DNA from: Candidatus Heimdallarchaeota archaeon
Lineage (GTDB): Archaea > Asgardarchaeota > Heimdallarchaeia > Heimdallarchaeales > Heimdallarchaeaceae
Assembly (NCBI GenBank): GCA_016839875.1
Contig: JAEOTK010000340.1
Location: 1 to 15,865, forward strand
Direction of reading: 5' to 3'
Length of the DNA stretch: 15,865 bases
The position numbers and the translations under genes are program-made. The notes beneath the pieces were generated by a model. The model saw only the letters and a list, made by a program, of their open reading frames with translations. It had not been told where the DNA came from and did no database searches. Positions 1-6,924 of this stretch are shown here, piece after piece; within the stretch, counting starts at the first letter, position 1, and each line of letters begins with the position of its first letter.

Positions 1-545
1 GGAGTGCTGAAAACTATGAAATTTCCTCTTCTCTTCTTACCTGCTAAAATTACTGGTTGATTGTCCATCAAAGCAAGTGGAATGAATTCTTTAATACCAT
101 TTTCTTTCAAGAATTTCTCATCTATATTATAGTCAATCACATGAGCTTTTGTAATGGTTAGTGTTGAACCAACCAATCTGGTATCTTTGGGAATCCTAGG
201 AAATCCAAAAACAAAATTTTGTCTGAAAGAAATTCCTAGTTCCTTTCTAAGTTCCTCGAAGAATCTTCCTAACTCATCCCATGGAGGTGAGGGTAAGGTA
301 AGGATCAAACACCCTCCAATATCGATGTAAGAAATAAGCTCAATATACTGTTCTTGTGTAAGTTTTTTTCTGGGTAAACTAATGAACAAAATGTGTGATT
401 TTTCAAGTATATTTCTATCTAAACCAGCCCCCATTTTTTTGACAATATTAAACTTAACATTAGCAATTTTTGGATCTATTGCATCAATGATAGTTTTTGG
501 ATCTATATTCTCATTTAGGGTTGTGTTGATAGAACAAAGTCTCAT
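1..545 (-). CDS. GIFT/IFT52-like (class I glutamine-amidotransferase-fold) protein, 3' end cut off by window
   Basis: An open frame of 181 codons runs from the ATG at 545 off the left edge, so the C-terminus is missing. Residues about 51-85 (HILFISLPRKKLT, then a helix, then GGCLILTLP) have the strand-helix-GG-strand pattern of the flavodoxin-like GATase1/GIFT fold found in IFT52 and DUF4350-type proteins. Residues near 164-181 (QPVILAGKKRRGNFIVFS) match the family's usual 'G-x-G-hydrophobic strand' ending. No catalytic Cys-His-Glu triad is visible in the part present, as expected for a non-enzymatic binding version. An in-frame TAG lies directly before the ATG, which fixes the start. A TATA-like element about 25 nt upstream predicts a nearly leaderless mRNA. 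The fold call comes from pattern alone; the function is unknown. Confidence 0.7.
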   Translation of the reverse strand, partial: MRLCSINTTLNENIDPKTIIDAIDPKIANVKFNIVKKMGAGLDRNILEKSHILFISLPRKKLTQEQYIELISYIDIGGCLILTLPSPPWDELGRFFEELRKELGISFRQNFVFGFPRIPKDTRLVGSTLTITKAHVIDYNIDEKFLKENGIKEFIPLALMDNQPVILAGKKRRGNFIVFST

Positions 546-566
546 CTAATTCCCTATAGTGTTTTT

Positions 567-574
567 CATATAAA
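567..574 (-). promoter_or_regulatory. TATA-like box for the GIFT-like gene
   Basis: Read on the minus strand this is TTTATATG, centred about 25 nt before the ATG at 545. That spacing predicts a leaderless or near-leaderless transcript. Confidence 0.45.
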
Positions 575-624
575 CCATTTGTGATTAGGGTAGTTAGTGA
601 AAATCCTTCAAGATATTGTAGAAG

Positions 625-1707
625 TTATTTCTTTTCCTGTTTCTGAATTTTGAGGATTTTTCGCAAATCTCTCCTTAGTTTTCTAGCAGCATTGTTTTCA
701 GGAGTGTACTTCAGAGTTTGTGTAACTTCCTTATATGCATCTTCATACTGTTCTTTTGCTTTAAGAGATATACTTCGTAAAAGATGTGCTCGAGCAATCA
801 TATGAGGAATATTTACTTCTTTTCCTTCAGTTTCAGCGAGAACTTTTTCTGTCAATTCTAGAACTCTATCGTATTTACTATCTTGGGTGTACATCAAAGC
901 TAGTTTGGACATTATGACTATATTTTCACCTTTTGATTTTGTATACTCTTCTAGCAGTTCATAACTTTCTTCTTTGAGTTCCACATCATTGTAGTAATTT
1001 GCTGCTTTTATTACCATATCAGCTGTTTCTAGTTTCTCGAATGAAACTACTCTGTAATAGAAGTACAGCACTATTCCAAGACCGAAAATCACCAATATTA
1101 CTTGACTTACTATAAGGAATACATCACCTGTTAAAATAATTGCAGCAAATGGAAGATACATGAGTCCAATACTGATAAGACTAGTAATAACAATCCAAAT
1201 CCAGAATTTTGTACCAAATAAGATTTCAAAACGTTTTTTTCTATATGCTGATTCATCTTCATCTTTCATCTTCGGGAAAACTTCATACACATCAGACGAC
1301 GTTATATGTCCTGCAAATTCAACGACAGTGAAAACAAATAGACAAACATAATTATAAACAAGAGCTAATCTTGCGTTATTATTTTGGTATGTAATTTCTA
1401 GCGAGATATACTGTGTTAAAATTAGTAGGTTATGAAAGATGATCGCAAGCAAATTGTAATTTCTAAGGGTTTTGATATGACCTAGGAAGATATAGCGAGA
1501 ATATTGGATTTGTTTGGGTAAGGGACGACGACGAAATCTTACAAATCCCCAGCAAATTAAGAAAATAACTATGATTGGAAATGCAAACATTGCTATTGAT
1601 GTTTCAGATCTTACATCAGCAAATGAGAAAGCAAAACCAAGAAATCCTAATGCTAGAACGGCGAGATCTTCATTTGATAATGACATTTCAACCTCTATTT
1701 CATCCAT
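625..1707 (-). CDS. Polytopic membrane protein with C-terminal TPR-like repeats
   Basis: I do not recognise the family. From the chosen start (360 residues) there are about six hydrophobic segments near 14-29, 37-56, 84-102, 112-132, 167-189 and 194-218. A soluble helical tail follows at about 240-340, with a TPR-like helix-pair pattern (AANYYNDVELKEESYELLEEY, then ALMYTQDSKYDRVLELTEKVL), and the protein ends in a Lys/Arg-rich tip. This suggests a membrane-anchored scaffold with a cytoplasmic protein-binding tail. The frame extends 19 codons further, to an ATG at 1764 only 8 nt from the helicase stop. I prefer the ATG at 1707 because a TATA-like box at 1731-1738 lies about 27 nt upstream. A third candidate, the ATG at 1686, has GAGGTT just before it. 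Co-transcription with the helicase is still possible. Confidence 0.75.
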   Translation of the reverse strand: MDEIEVEMSLSNEDLAVLALGFLGFAFSFADVRSETSIAMFAFPIIVIFLICWGFVRFRRRPLPKQIQYSRYIFLGHIKTLRNYNLLAIIFHNLLILTQYISLEITYQNNNARLALVYNYVCLFVFTVVEFAGHITSSDVYEVFPKMKDEDESAYRKKRFEILFGTKFWIWIVITSLISIGLMYLPFAAIILTGDVFLIVSQVILVIFGLGIVLYFYYRVVSFEKLETADMVIKAANYYNDVELKEESYELLEEYTKSKGENIVIMSKLALMYTQDSKYDRVLELTEKVLAETEGKEVNIPHMIARAHLLRSISLKAKEQYEDAYKEVTQTLKYTPENNAARKLRRDLRKILKIQKQEKK

Positions 1708-1730
1708 AAATATTCTACCCACTTGATAAG

Positions 1731-1738
1731 AATAAAAA
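1731..1738 (-). promoter_or_regulatory. TATA-like box for the membrane/TPR gene
   Basis: The minus strand reads TTTTTATT, centred about 27 nt before the ATG at 1707. This supports 1707 as a leaderless start rather than the longer frame from 1764. Confidence 0.4.
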
Positions 1739-1772
1739 GTAAGGGTATTGATAAATCTATTCAATTTTATAT

Positions 1773-4373
1773 TTATTTATCAACTTGAGGATTTTCTATA
1801 TTTTTAGCTATTTGTTTTGTATGAGAGCGTAACTCCTCTTCTTCAAGTACTTTCGCTAAACGATGGATTGCTTCAAGATTATGTACTAGTGAATCAAGAT
1901 AAGAGTACAAGTCACCTGGGTAAAGTTGAATATTGTGCAGTTTTCTTATTTCATCAGTAATTCGAGAAGGTGAGTAACCTTTGTTTCGTAAATCAACAAT
2001 GATTTTTGAGAAATTTATTTCTCCACAACTGCAGAAGGGCTTATCTGCACAATTACATATGAAGATATTCTTTGTCCAGTCAGCAAAAGCATCTATTATG
2101 TATTGAGTTGGATTTCTTCTCCCCCAACCATTACCTGCATATAGATCTAAAACAGCTCCTGAAAATATGTTTGTTGAGATTGTTGATTTCAGTACTCTTT
2201 CTATTTCTCCATGCAATCTTGAAGAAAGGTGTACTGACCTAAAAGGCTTGATCTTAATTGCTATCGTTAATGCAAAATCTTCAGTATAGCCTTTTCCTTT
2301 CTGTCTTCTAATCTCTTGAACTAATCTTAACGCAAATGATGGGGCGAGGAATGATAAGGAAGCTGCTTTTCCTAGCTTTGTTGGAAAGATAATATTATCC
2401 TTCACGTAAATCATTTCCATTTTTCTTAGTGCTCTCATGTTTTCTTTAAGAGGTGTAGTTCTACCTAGAATATTAGTGAAAATCAGTTTGTCTTTTGAAA
2501 TATTCACATTGTTGAAAGCAGTGACTGTAGCTAATAGCTCTTCTTCCTCTTGTATTGTTTCAAGAACTGGATCAACATCTTCAATTGGTTTTGTTAGTAA
2601 TTCAAAGGCAACTTGCTCTTCAGTTTCTTTTTGTCCTACGAATATTTTTCTACCAGGTTCAACCAATAAGTAAACTTTTCCCTTGTCATGGAAACCTAGC
2701 CTTCCAGCTCTACCTAGCATTTGATGAAATTCGGCAACTGAAAGCCATTCAATACCCATTGCCAGATTTTCAAAGATAACTGTGGAAGCAGGAAAATCAA
2801 CACCCGCACCTAGAGCGATAGTTGTGACAACTGTTGAGAATTTTCCTTTCTCAAATCCTCTTTCTACAATTTTTCTTTGCTTGAATGTTAATCCTGCGTG
2901 GTAAAATGATGCTTTGATTCCTTTCCGTTTCAATTTTCTTGCTAAATTTTCACAATTCTTTCTCGAGTTTGTAAAAACAAGAGTTTGTCCATGGTAACCC
3001 GTACTAGAAACAATTTTTTCCTCATTTCTACAAATCTTAGATAGATGATCAAATCTTTCACTTTCATTTTCATTTAAAATAGTGTGTCTCTCAAGGAGAA
3101 TAGGTCGATCTAAATATGCAACACACTCAGCAGATAATTCCTCAGCCAAAATTTCGGGGTTGCCAATTGTTGCAGATAAATAGATAAATTGAGCTCTTGG
3201 AAACAGTGCCTTTAACCTTGCAATTAGTCCATTAAGTCTAAATCCTCTACCTTTTGCCACTAGCATTTGAACTTCGTCTATAACAATAACACCCACATCT
3301 CCTAGAGATTTGCTTTTATTGTCCCTTAATACAAAATCAAATGCTTCATACGTGGCCACAATTATATCTGCTCTTTCATATACACCATCAACTATTGGAG
3401 AGAATTCTCCATCTACTTGAATACGACTCATACCCACTCTAATTGCTGTTTTTAGTCCAATTTTGCTATATCTTTTCCTGAATTGCTCATATTTCTGATT
3501 AGTTAGAGCTACTAGGGGTGATAGATAGATGAATTTCTTTTTCTTTAATGCTTGAGTTATTCCTGCGAATTCACCAATCAGTGTTTTTCCAGCTGTAGTA
3601 CCAGCAACAACAAGAAGGTCTTTTTGTGAAAGCAACCCCTTTTCTAGTGCTTTTTCTTGAATCGGTAACAAGGATTTAATGCCATCAGAAACTAGCAATT
3701 TCTTCAATTTGTCAGGTAGATTTGGGACATCATTCAACCTTAATGATTTTCCTAATTTTTTAGCTGGAATAACATCGAAAAGAGTAGAATCAGGATCTCT
3801 GATCGGGTCTTGTTCAGTTCCAAAAGAAATATTTTCAAGAACTACATCTAATTTTCCTTCCCTTTCAGCTTGTTGTTGGAAAAACTTAGTTAATCCGCCA
3901 GAAACAAATAGATTGCTCTTCTGAAGCTCTTGATTGAGTTCATTTTTTATGCAGTATTCACAGATTCTGTTTCCCTTATATTTTACTGAATCTTCATTTA
4001 GAGATGTCCATTTATTACGTCGTGACAGACAATTCCAACAGACAGTAGCAAGTTTAGGTTTTGAGATTTTAAATGTGGAACAATACTCTAAGAAACCTTT
4101 GTTATCCCAAGGTTGATCTGTATCAGGAACAAGGATATATTCGGCATCTCTTAGATTCTCAGTTGCAGTTCGAGGACGTATATAGAAATTTGAACTTCTA
4201 CCTATTCGGAGATATTTGTAAACTCGAAGATACTTTTTTTCATAAATAAATTGCAATCTAGAATAAACAATAGCATTCTTAGTGTTTTTTAGTGAAAAAT
4301 ATATGATGTCAGAGGATAGTTTTTCCTTATTCCAATTAAACAAAATTGCGATGTAAGGTTTTGGAAGTTTCAT
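1773..4373 (-). CDS. Large archaeal SF2 (Ski2/Hel308-like) DEAD/DEAH-type helicase with two cysteine clusters
   Basis: ATP-dependent nucleic-acid helicase of 866 residues. The motor motifs appear in order: PIQEKAL near 237, motif I AGTTAGKT at 257-264, Ia SPLVALTNQK near 285, motif II DEVQ at 366-369, motif III SAT at 400-402, motif V TTIALGAGVDFP near 517, and motif VI QMLGRAGRLG at 551-560. The GRAGR motif is typical of Ski2-like enzymes. Upstream of the motor, C112/C115 and C138/C141 form a likely zinc site. Near the C-terminus, C773, C775, C781 and C783 form a second cluster (CNCADKPFCSCG). From memory, this layout matches the archaeal helicase group that includes M. jannaschii MJ1401 (DUF5814-type); this should be confirmed by search. 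DNA versus RNA substrate cannot be read from the sequence. The gene lies 30 nt after the zinc-ribbon gene with no convincing promoter between them, so the two may be co-transcribed. Confidence 0.9.
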   Translation of the reverse strand: MKLPKPYIAILFNWNKEKLSSDIIYFSLKNTKNAIVYSRLQFIYEKKYLRVYKYLRIGRSSNFYIRPRTATENLRDAEYILVPDTDQPWDNKGFLEYCSTFKISKPKLATVCWNCLSRRNKWTSLNEDSVKYKGNRICEYCIKNELNQELQKSNLFVSGGLTKFFQQQAEREGKLDVVLENISFGTEQDPIRDPDSTLFDVIPAKKLGKSLRLNDVPNLPDKLKKLLVSDGIKSLLPIQEKALEKGLLSQKDLLVVAGTTAGKTLIGEFAGITQALKKKKFIYLSPLVALTNQKYEQFRKRYSKIGLKTAIRVGMSRIQVDGEFSPIVDGVYERADIIVATYEAFDFVLRDNKSKSLGDVGVIVIDEVQMLVAKGRGFRLNGLIARLKALFPRAQFIYLSATIGNPEILAEELSAECVAYLDRPILLERHTILNENESERFDHLSKICRNEEKIVSSTGYHGQTLVFTNSRKNCENLARKLKRKGIKASFYHAGLTFKQRKIVERGFEKGKFSTVVTTIALGAGVDFPASTVIFENLAMGIEWLSVAEFHQMLGRAGRLGFHDKGKVYLLVEPGRKIFVGQKETEEQVAFELLTKPIEDVDPVLETIQEEEELLATVTAFNNVNISKDKLIFTNILGRTTPLKENMRALRKMEMIYVKDNIIFPTKLGKAASLSFLAPSFALRLVQEIRRQKGKGYTEDFALTIAIKIKPFRSVHLSSRLHGEIERVLKSTISTNIFSGAVLDLYAGNGWGRRNPTQYIIDAFADWTKNIFICNCADKPFCSCGEINFSKIIVDLRNKGYSPSRITDEIRKLHNIQLYPGDLYSYLDSLVHNLEAIHRLAKVLEEEELRSHTKQIAKNIENPQVDK

Positions 4374-4403
4374 GAGTTTTCACTGAGAATTTTTCGTAAC
4401 TTT

Positions 4404-4964
4404 TCAAGATTCGTTTTCTTGTTCTTGAATTTGACCACAGTGAGTACAGAACTTTGCTGCAATTTTTATTTGTTTATTACATTTAGTACATTCTTTTTGC
4501 AGACTTTTTCCACAGAATTTACAGAATTGCTTAAAAGGAACTTCTTCAGAACAGTGAGGACATACAACTGTTTTGGATTTTATTCCATCCTTCTTATCTT
4601 CTTCAGAATCTATTACCTTTGTTGGTACAGCAGGTTTTTCAGCTACTGGAGTTCCTAACCAGGTTGGTCTTGCAGGTTGATAAGCTGATGATGTTGGTGC
4701 TGCCTGTGTTGGTGAAGCGGGAGATGAAGACAGATCTGCAGAAATAGTAACTTCTTCTTTTGTGTCAGGATCTACTTTGAAAATATAATCTAGAACAGGT
4801 GTTTTTTTAGGAACAGTAATCTTCTTTTTTTGTTGTTTTAATACAGCCAATGCTAGAAAATCCTTTACATCTTCTTGATCAGATCCACAATGATGGCATA
4901 TCTTCTGACCATCGTCTATTTCTTCCCAGCAAGCAAGGCATTTCGTCGAACTCATCGAACTCAC
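4404..4964 (-). CDS. Multi-zinc-ribbon protein with Pro/Ser/Thr-rich linker
   Basis: The 186-residue protein has three CxxC...CxxC zinc ribbons: C9/C12 with C23/C26, C135/C138 with C148/C151, and C159/C162 with C173/C176. The knuckles are of the CHHCG, CKFCG and CTHCG type. The first ribbon is separated from the tandem C-terminal pair by about 100 residues. That linker holds a Lys-rich helix near 33-52 and a low-complexity Ala/Pro/Ser/Thr stretch at about 78-110. Such double-zinc-ribbon proteins are common in archaea and usually act as protein- or nucleic-acid-binding adaptors; the specific role is unknown. A second ATG lies three codons in, because GATGAGTTC is repeated at the start, so the true N-terminus could be residue 4. 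It heads the minus-strand group with the helicase and is divergent from the gene at 5130. Confidence 0.8.
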   Translation of the reverse strand: MSSMSSTKCLACWEEIDDGQKICHHCGSDQEDVKDFLALAVLKQQKKKITVPKKTPVLDYIFKVDPDTKEEVTISADLSSSPASPTQAAPTSSAYQPARPTWLGTPVAEKPAVPTKVIDSEEDKKDGIKSKTVVCPHCSEEVPFKQFCKFCGKSLQKECTKCNKQIKIAAKFCTHCGQIQEQENES

Positions 4965-5012
4965 AGTACTTTAAGTAAATTGAATTGTCTGCTCTTTTGT
5001 CATCTTACAAGC

Positions 5013-5020
5013 TTATAAAA
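5013..5020 (-). promoter_or_regulatory. TATA-like box for the zinc-ribbon gene
   Basis: The minus strand reads TTTTATAA, which predicts a transcript start near 4990 and a leader of about 26 nt. The element also looks TATA-like on the plus strand, but there it would be too far from the start at 5130. Confidence 0.45.
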
Positions 5021-5045
5021 CTAGCTTTTTTTGAGTATAAGATTA

Positions 5046-5064
5046 GTTTCAGCTATACTGAAAC
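5046..5064. promoter_or_regulatory. Inverted repeat in divergent promoter, likely operator
   Basis: GTTTCAG, five bases, then CTGAAAC: perfect 7-bp arms in a 19-bp site. It lies between the two divergent transcription units and upstream of the plus-strand TATA-like box at 5093-5101. Size and symmetry fit a dimeric helix-turn-helix regulator. Confidence 0.5.
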
Positions 5065-5092
5065 ATTTTCTAAAATTAAAGTTGATAGAAAA

Positions 5093-5101
5093 GATTTTAT
5101 T
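5093..5101 (+). promoter_or_regulatory. TATA-like box for the zinc-ribbon/winged-helix gene
   Basis: GATTTTATT is centred about 33 nt before the ATG at 5130. It predicts a transcript start near 5122 and a leader of only a few bases. Confidence 0.4.
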
Positions 5102-5113
5102 CTACCATTAGAA

Positions 5114-5127
5114 TTTCTCATGAGAAA
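5114..5127. promoter_or_regulatory. 14-bp perfect palindrome over the predicted transcript start
   Basis: TTTCTCATGAGAAA is perfectly self-complementary, ends two bases before the ATG at 5130, and covers the expected transcription start. A bound dimer here would block initiation. The product of the adjacent gene carries an HTH-like domain, so autorepression is a reasonable guess. Confidence 0.5.
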
Positions 5128-5129
5128 AA

Positions 5130-5516
5130 ATGGCAAAAACTAAAATGATTAAGTGCAAATGCGGAGAGACCTGGCTTCCAACTGATGTTCCAACAAATAA
5201 GGAATGGACAAAGGTTGCTCCGATGCCAGATAAAGATGGAAATGTGACTATTGTATTAATGGCGACTTGGACTTGTCCAAAATGTGGAAAAACAAAAATG
5301 GGAGCTAAAGGTAAAACCAAGGGTGAAGTTAAAGAAGAAGATACAAAGAAATACAAAATCGAACATGCTGTTACTTCTGGAGAAAAACAAGATCTTGAAA
5401 AACTAGCTGAAGAAATAGGTGTATCTGTAGAGAGTCTAGAAAAAATTATTCCTATGTATATTAAGAAACTGGGTATTAAAGGTAAGCTCCAAGGTAAATA
5501 CTTCATACCCGGATAG
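5130..5516 (+). CDS. Small zinc-ribbon/winged-helix-like protein
   Basis: A 128-residue protein that I cannot assign to a named family. C9 and C11 (CKCGETW) pair with C49 and C52 (CPKCGKT) to make a likely zinc ribbon. A Lys/Glu-rich linker (about 58-78) leads to a C-terminal winged-helix-like segment at about 80-128 (LEKLAEEIGVSVESLEKII, then LGIKGKLQGKYFI), ending in the 'GKIKG-x-x-x-G-x-(F/Y)-I' hairpin typical of archaeal wHTH and PCI-like modules. This suggests a regulator or a subunit of a larger complex. The leader is very short and has no ribosome site. Two symmetric sites lie in its promoter. Confidence 0.75.
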   Translation: MAKTKMIKCKCGETWLPTDVPTNKEWTKVAPMPDKDGNVTIVLMATWTCPKCGKTKMGAKGKTKGEVKEEDTKKYKIEHAVTSGEKQDLEKLAEEIGVSVESLEKIIPMYIKKLGIKGKLQGKYFIPG

Positions 5517-5534
5517 AAGACGGAATGGCAAATA

Positions 5535-5576
5535 TTTTTAAATCCTAAAAAATTACACGGTCAGAAAGCTGAGAGG
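5535..5576 (+). promoter_or_regulatory. TATA-like box and ribosome site for the small membrane gene
   Basis: TTTTTAAAT at 5535-5543 and GAGAGG at 5571-5576, the latter 7 nt before the ATG at 5584. Together they support an independent short transcript. Confidence 0.4.
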
Positions 5577-5583
5577 CATAAAA

Positions 5584-5808
5584 ATGGTTTTCACTCAATA
5601 CAATGGCATAATAACAGGTGGGTTGCTAACATTCTTGTTAGCGTTGTTTATAATATTGGCAATTGCATCAATAATTTGGTTCTTCTTATACATAGAAATG
5701 TCTCAACAAAGAAACTGGAAAATGAGCACTTTAATTGTTGTCTTAACAAGTTTAGTTACAGCTTTTGCTATACAATTAATCCTAATAAAAATAGGTGTAG
5801 TTCTTTAA
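5584..5808 (+). CDS. Small two-helix membrane protein
   Basis: The 74-residue product is almost entirely two hydrophobic helices, at about 11-37 and 47-70, joined by a short polar turn (EMSQQRNWK). No family is recognised. Its own TATA-like element and a GAGAGG ribosome site with 7-nt spacing support it as a real gene. It ends at a T-rich tract. It could be a membrane anchor or an accessory subunit of a partner encoded elsewhere; nothing in the sequence identifies that partner. Confidence 0.65.
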   Translation: MVFTQYNGIITGGLLTFLLALFIILAIASIIWFFLYIEMSQQRNWKMSTLIVVLTSLVTAFAIQLILIKIGVVL

Positions 5809-5816
5809 TTCATCTC

Positions 5817-5842
5817 TTTTTATTTTCAATTTTGTTCTTTTT
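5817..5842 (+). terminator. T-rich termination tract
   Basis: Three T-rich runs follow the stop of the small membrane gene within about 35 nt, as is usual for archaeal intrinsic termination. Confidence 0.35.
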
Positions 5843-5913
5843 AGATAACAAATGTTAATTTTCTCCCTAAGAAACGATAAAAAAATTAAATAGGTAGTTT
5901 AGTATAGAACATC

Positions 5914-5928
5914 AAGACTAATAGTCTT
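5914..5928. promoter_or_regulatory. Inverted repeat upstream of the 284-residue gene
   Basis: AAGACT, three bases, AGTCTT: perfect 6-bp arms. It sits just downstream of a weak TATA-like stretch (TTTAGTATA near 5898-5906), close to where transcription should begin, so it could be an operator. The repeat is short and chance remains possible. Confidence 0.3.
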
Positions 5929-5958
5929 AAAACAGTAGCATCTTGGCTGGTGGCTTGA

Positions 5959-6813
5959 ATGAGTGGTCCTACTTTCATCGATTACCTATCTCTAAAAGAA
6001 TTACAAACTATTTTAACAATCAAAGGAAAAAAACCACCTAAACTAAAGTTAGAGCAAGCTAAAACTAAATTTCAAAAAGCAATTAAGGACAAGAGTATTA
6101 GTTCTACTAAGATAAGAAAGGCATGGTCCAATGCAATGAACCATATGTTCTTTGATGTGTATCAACGTGCTTTTAGATTCACACCAACAAAGAAATTCGA
6201 CACTTCTACAAAATTGAAGAATGAACTCCAAAAGAAATCTAAAGTGATTGCTACAGAACTTAAAATAAAGAACATAACAAGCTTTATTTCAAAACAGTCT
6301 TCTTCTCCACTTCATTATTTATTTGTTGTGACATTCAAGCAAGTAGATGACTTCCAAAACTTCCTTTTTGTTCCTCTGAAATCACAAGTCACTATTTCGG
6401 TGTTTCCAGAAATTGGACTAGCAGTTCTCTGGCCTATGGATAAAGATCAGAAGTTTAAATTTGCATCAAAACTCCTTGAATCTTCATTTAAGGAAGTCTC
6501 CGAAATAAAAGTAAATGCTCTTCTTCTAAGAAAATACTCTACACAAGAAACGATAAACAAACTAACCATTTCAACTCCACAAGAAATTGCTGGTTTTCCT
6601 GGTTTAGATGTGATTGAGTTTAGAGGACCTCATGTTATCTTAGGATTATCCGGTCTTAAGAAGAGACATGATGCTAATGTTGATGTAATAACTCGGGTTG
6701 GACCTTTTACAGAAATCGAATCAGACTCAATAAGTCTAGTGTGTAGTCAAGGTATTATTTTTAAGAAATACGAGGGAATTGACATTTTGATAAAAACCAC
6801 TAAATCAGAATAA
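5959..6813 (+). CDS. Uncharacterised 284-residue protein
   Basis: I do not recognise this protein. The first ~75 residues are basic and helical (SLKELQTILTIKGKKPPKLK resembles a SAP-like helix-turn-helix only weakly). Residues 110-260 look like alternating strands and helices, including ISTPQEIAGFPGLDVIEFRG and a following 'V-I-L-G-L-S-G-L-K-K-R-H' helix. There are no membrane segments, zinc sites or nucleotide-binding loops. The start is firm: GGTGG lies exactly 5 nt before the ATG. It is probably cytosolic, and the basic N-terminus allows nucleic-acid contact, but that is a guess. It ends shortly before a T7 run and the por promoter, so it is its own unit. Confidence 0.7.
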   Translation: MSGPTFIDYLSLKELQTILTIKGKKPPKLKLEQAKTKFQKAIKDKSISSTKIRKAWSNAMNHMFFDVYQRAFRFTPTKKFDTSTKLKNELQKKSKVIATELKIKNITSFISKQSSSPLHYLFVVTFKQVDDFQNFLFVPLKSQVTISVFPEIGLAVLWPMDKDQKFKFASKLLESSFKEVSEIKVNALLLRKYSTQETINKLTISTPQEIAGFPGLDVIEFRGPHVILGLSGLKKRHDANVDVITRVGPFTEIESDSISLVCSQGIIFKKYEGIDILIKTTKSE

Positions 6814-6834
6814 GAAATATTTACAAATGTAAAG

Positions 6835-6843
6835 TCTTTTTTT
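6835..6843 (+). terminator. T-run terminator after the 284-residue gene
   Basis: A run of seven T residues lies 22-30 nt after the stop codon and upstream of the por promoter. Confidence 0.4.
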
Positions 6844-6873
6844 GCACTGTAGTAAGCTGTGATACAGAAACAA

Positions 6874-6882
6874 TTATAAAAA
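6874..6882 (+). promoter_or_regulatory. TATA box of the por operon
   Basis: TTATAAAAA, the best TATA match in this stretch. It predicts a transcript start near 6903 and a leader of about 22 nt before the porG ATG at 6925. A GGAG at 6907-6910 is too far (14 nt) to be an ideal ribosome site. Confidence 0.5.
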
Positions 6883-6924
6883 ATCAAATCATCTCTGAAG
6901 CAGAAAGGAGTATGGTCAGAAGTA

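Noticed and set aside
5108..5506. A 132-codon open frame on the minus strand opposite the zinc-ribbon/winged-helix gene
   Set aside because: It is antisense to a gene with clear zinc-ribbon cysteines and its own promoter; the frame is open only because of base composition, and it has no family pattern.
6857..6867. CTGT-3-ACAG inverted repeat just upstream of the por TATA box
   Set aside because: Only 4-bp arms; this is expected by chance in a sequence of this length.
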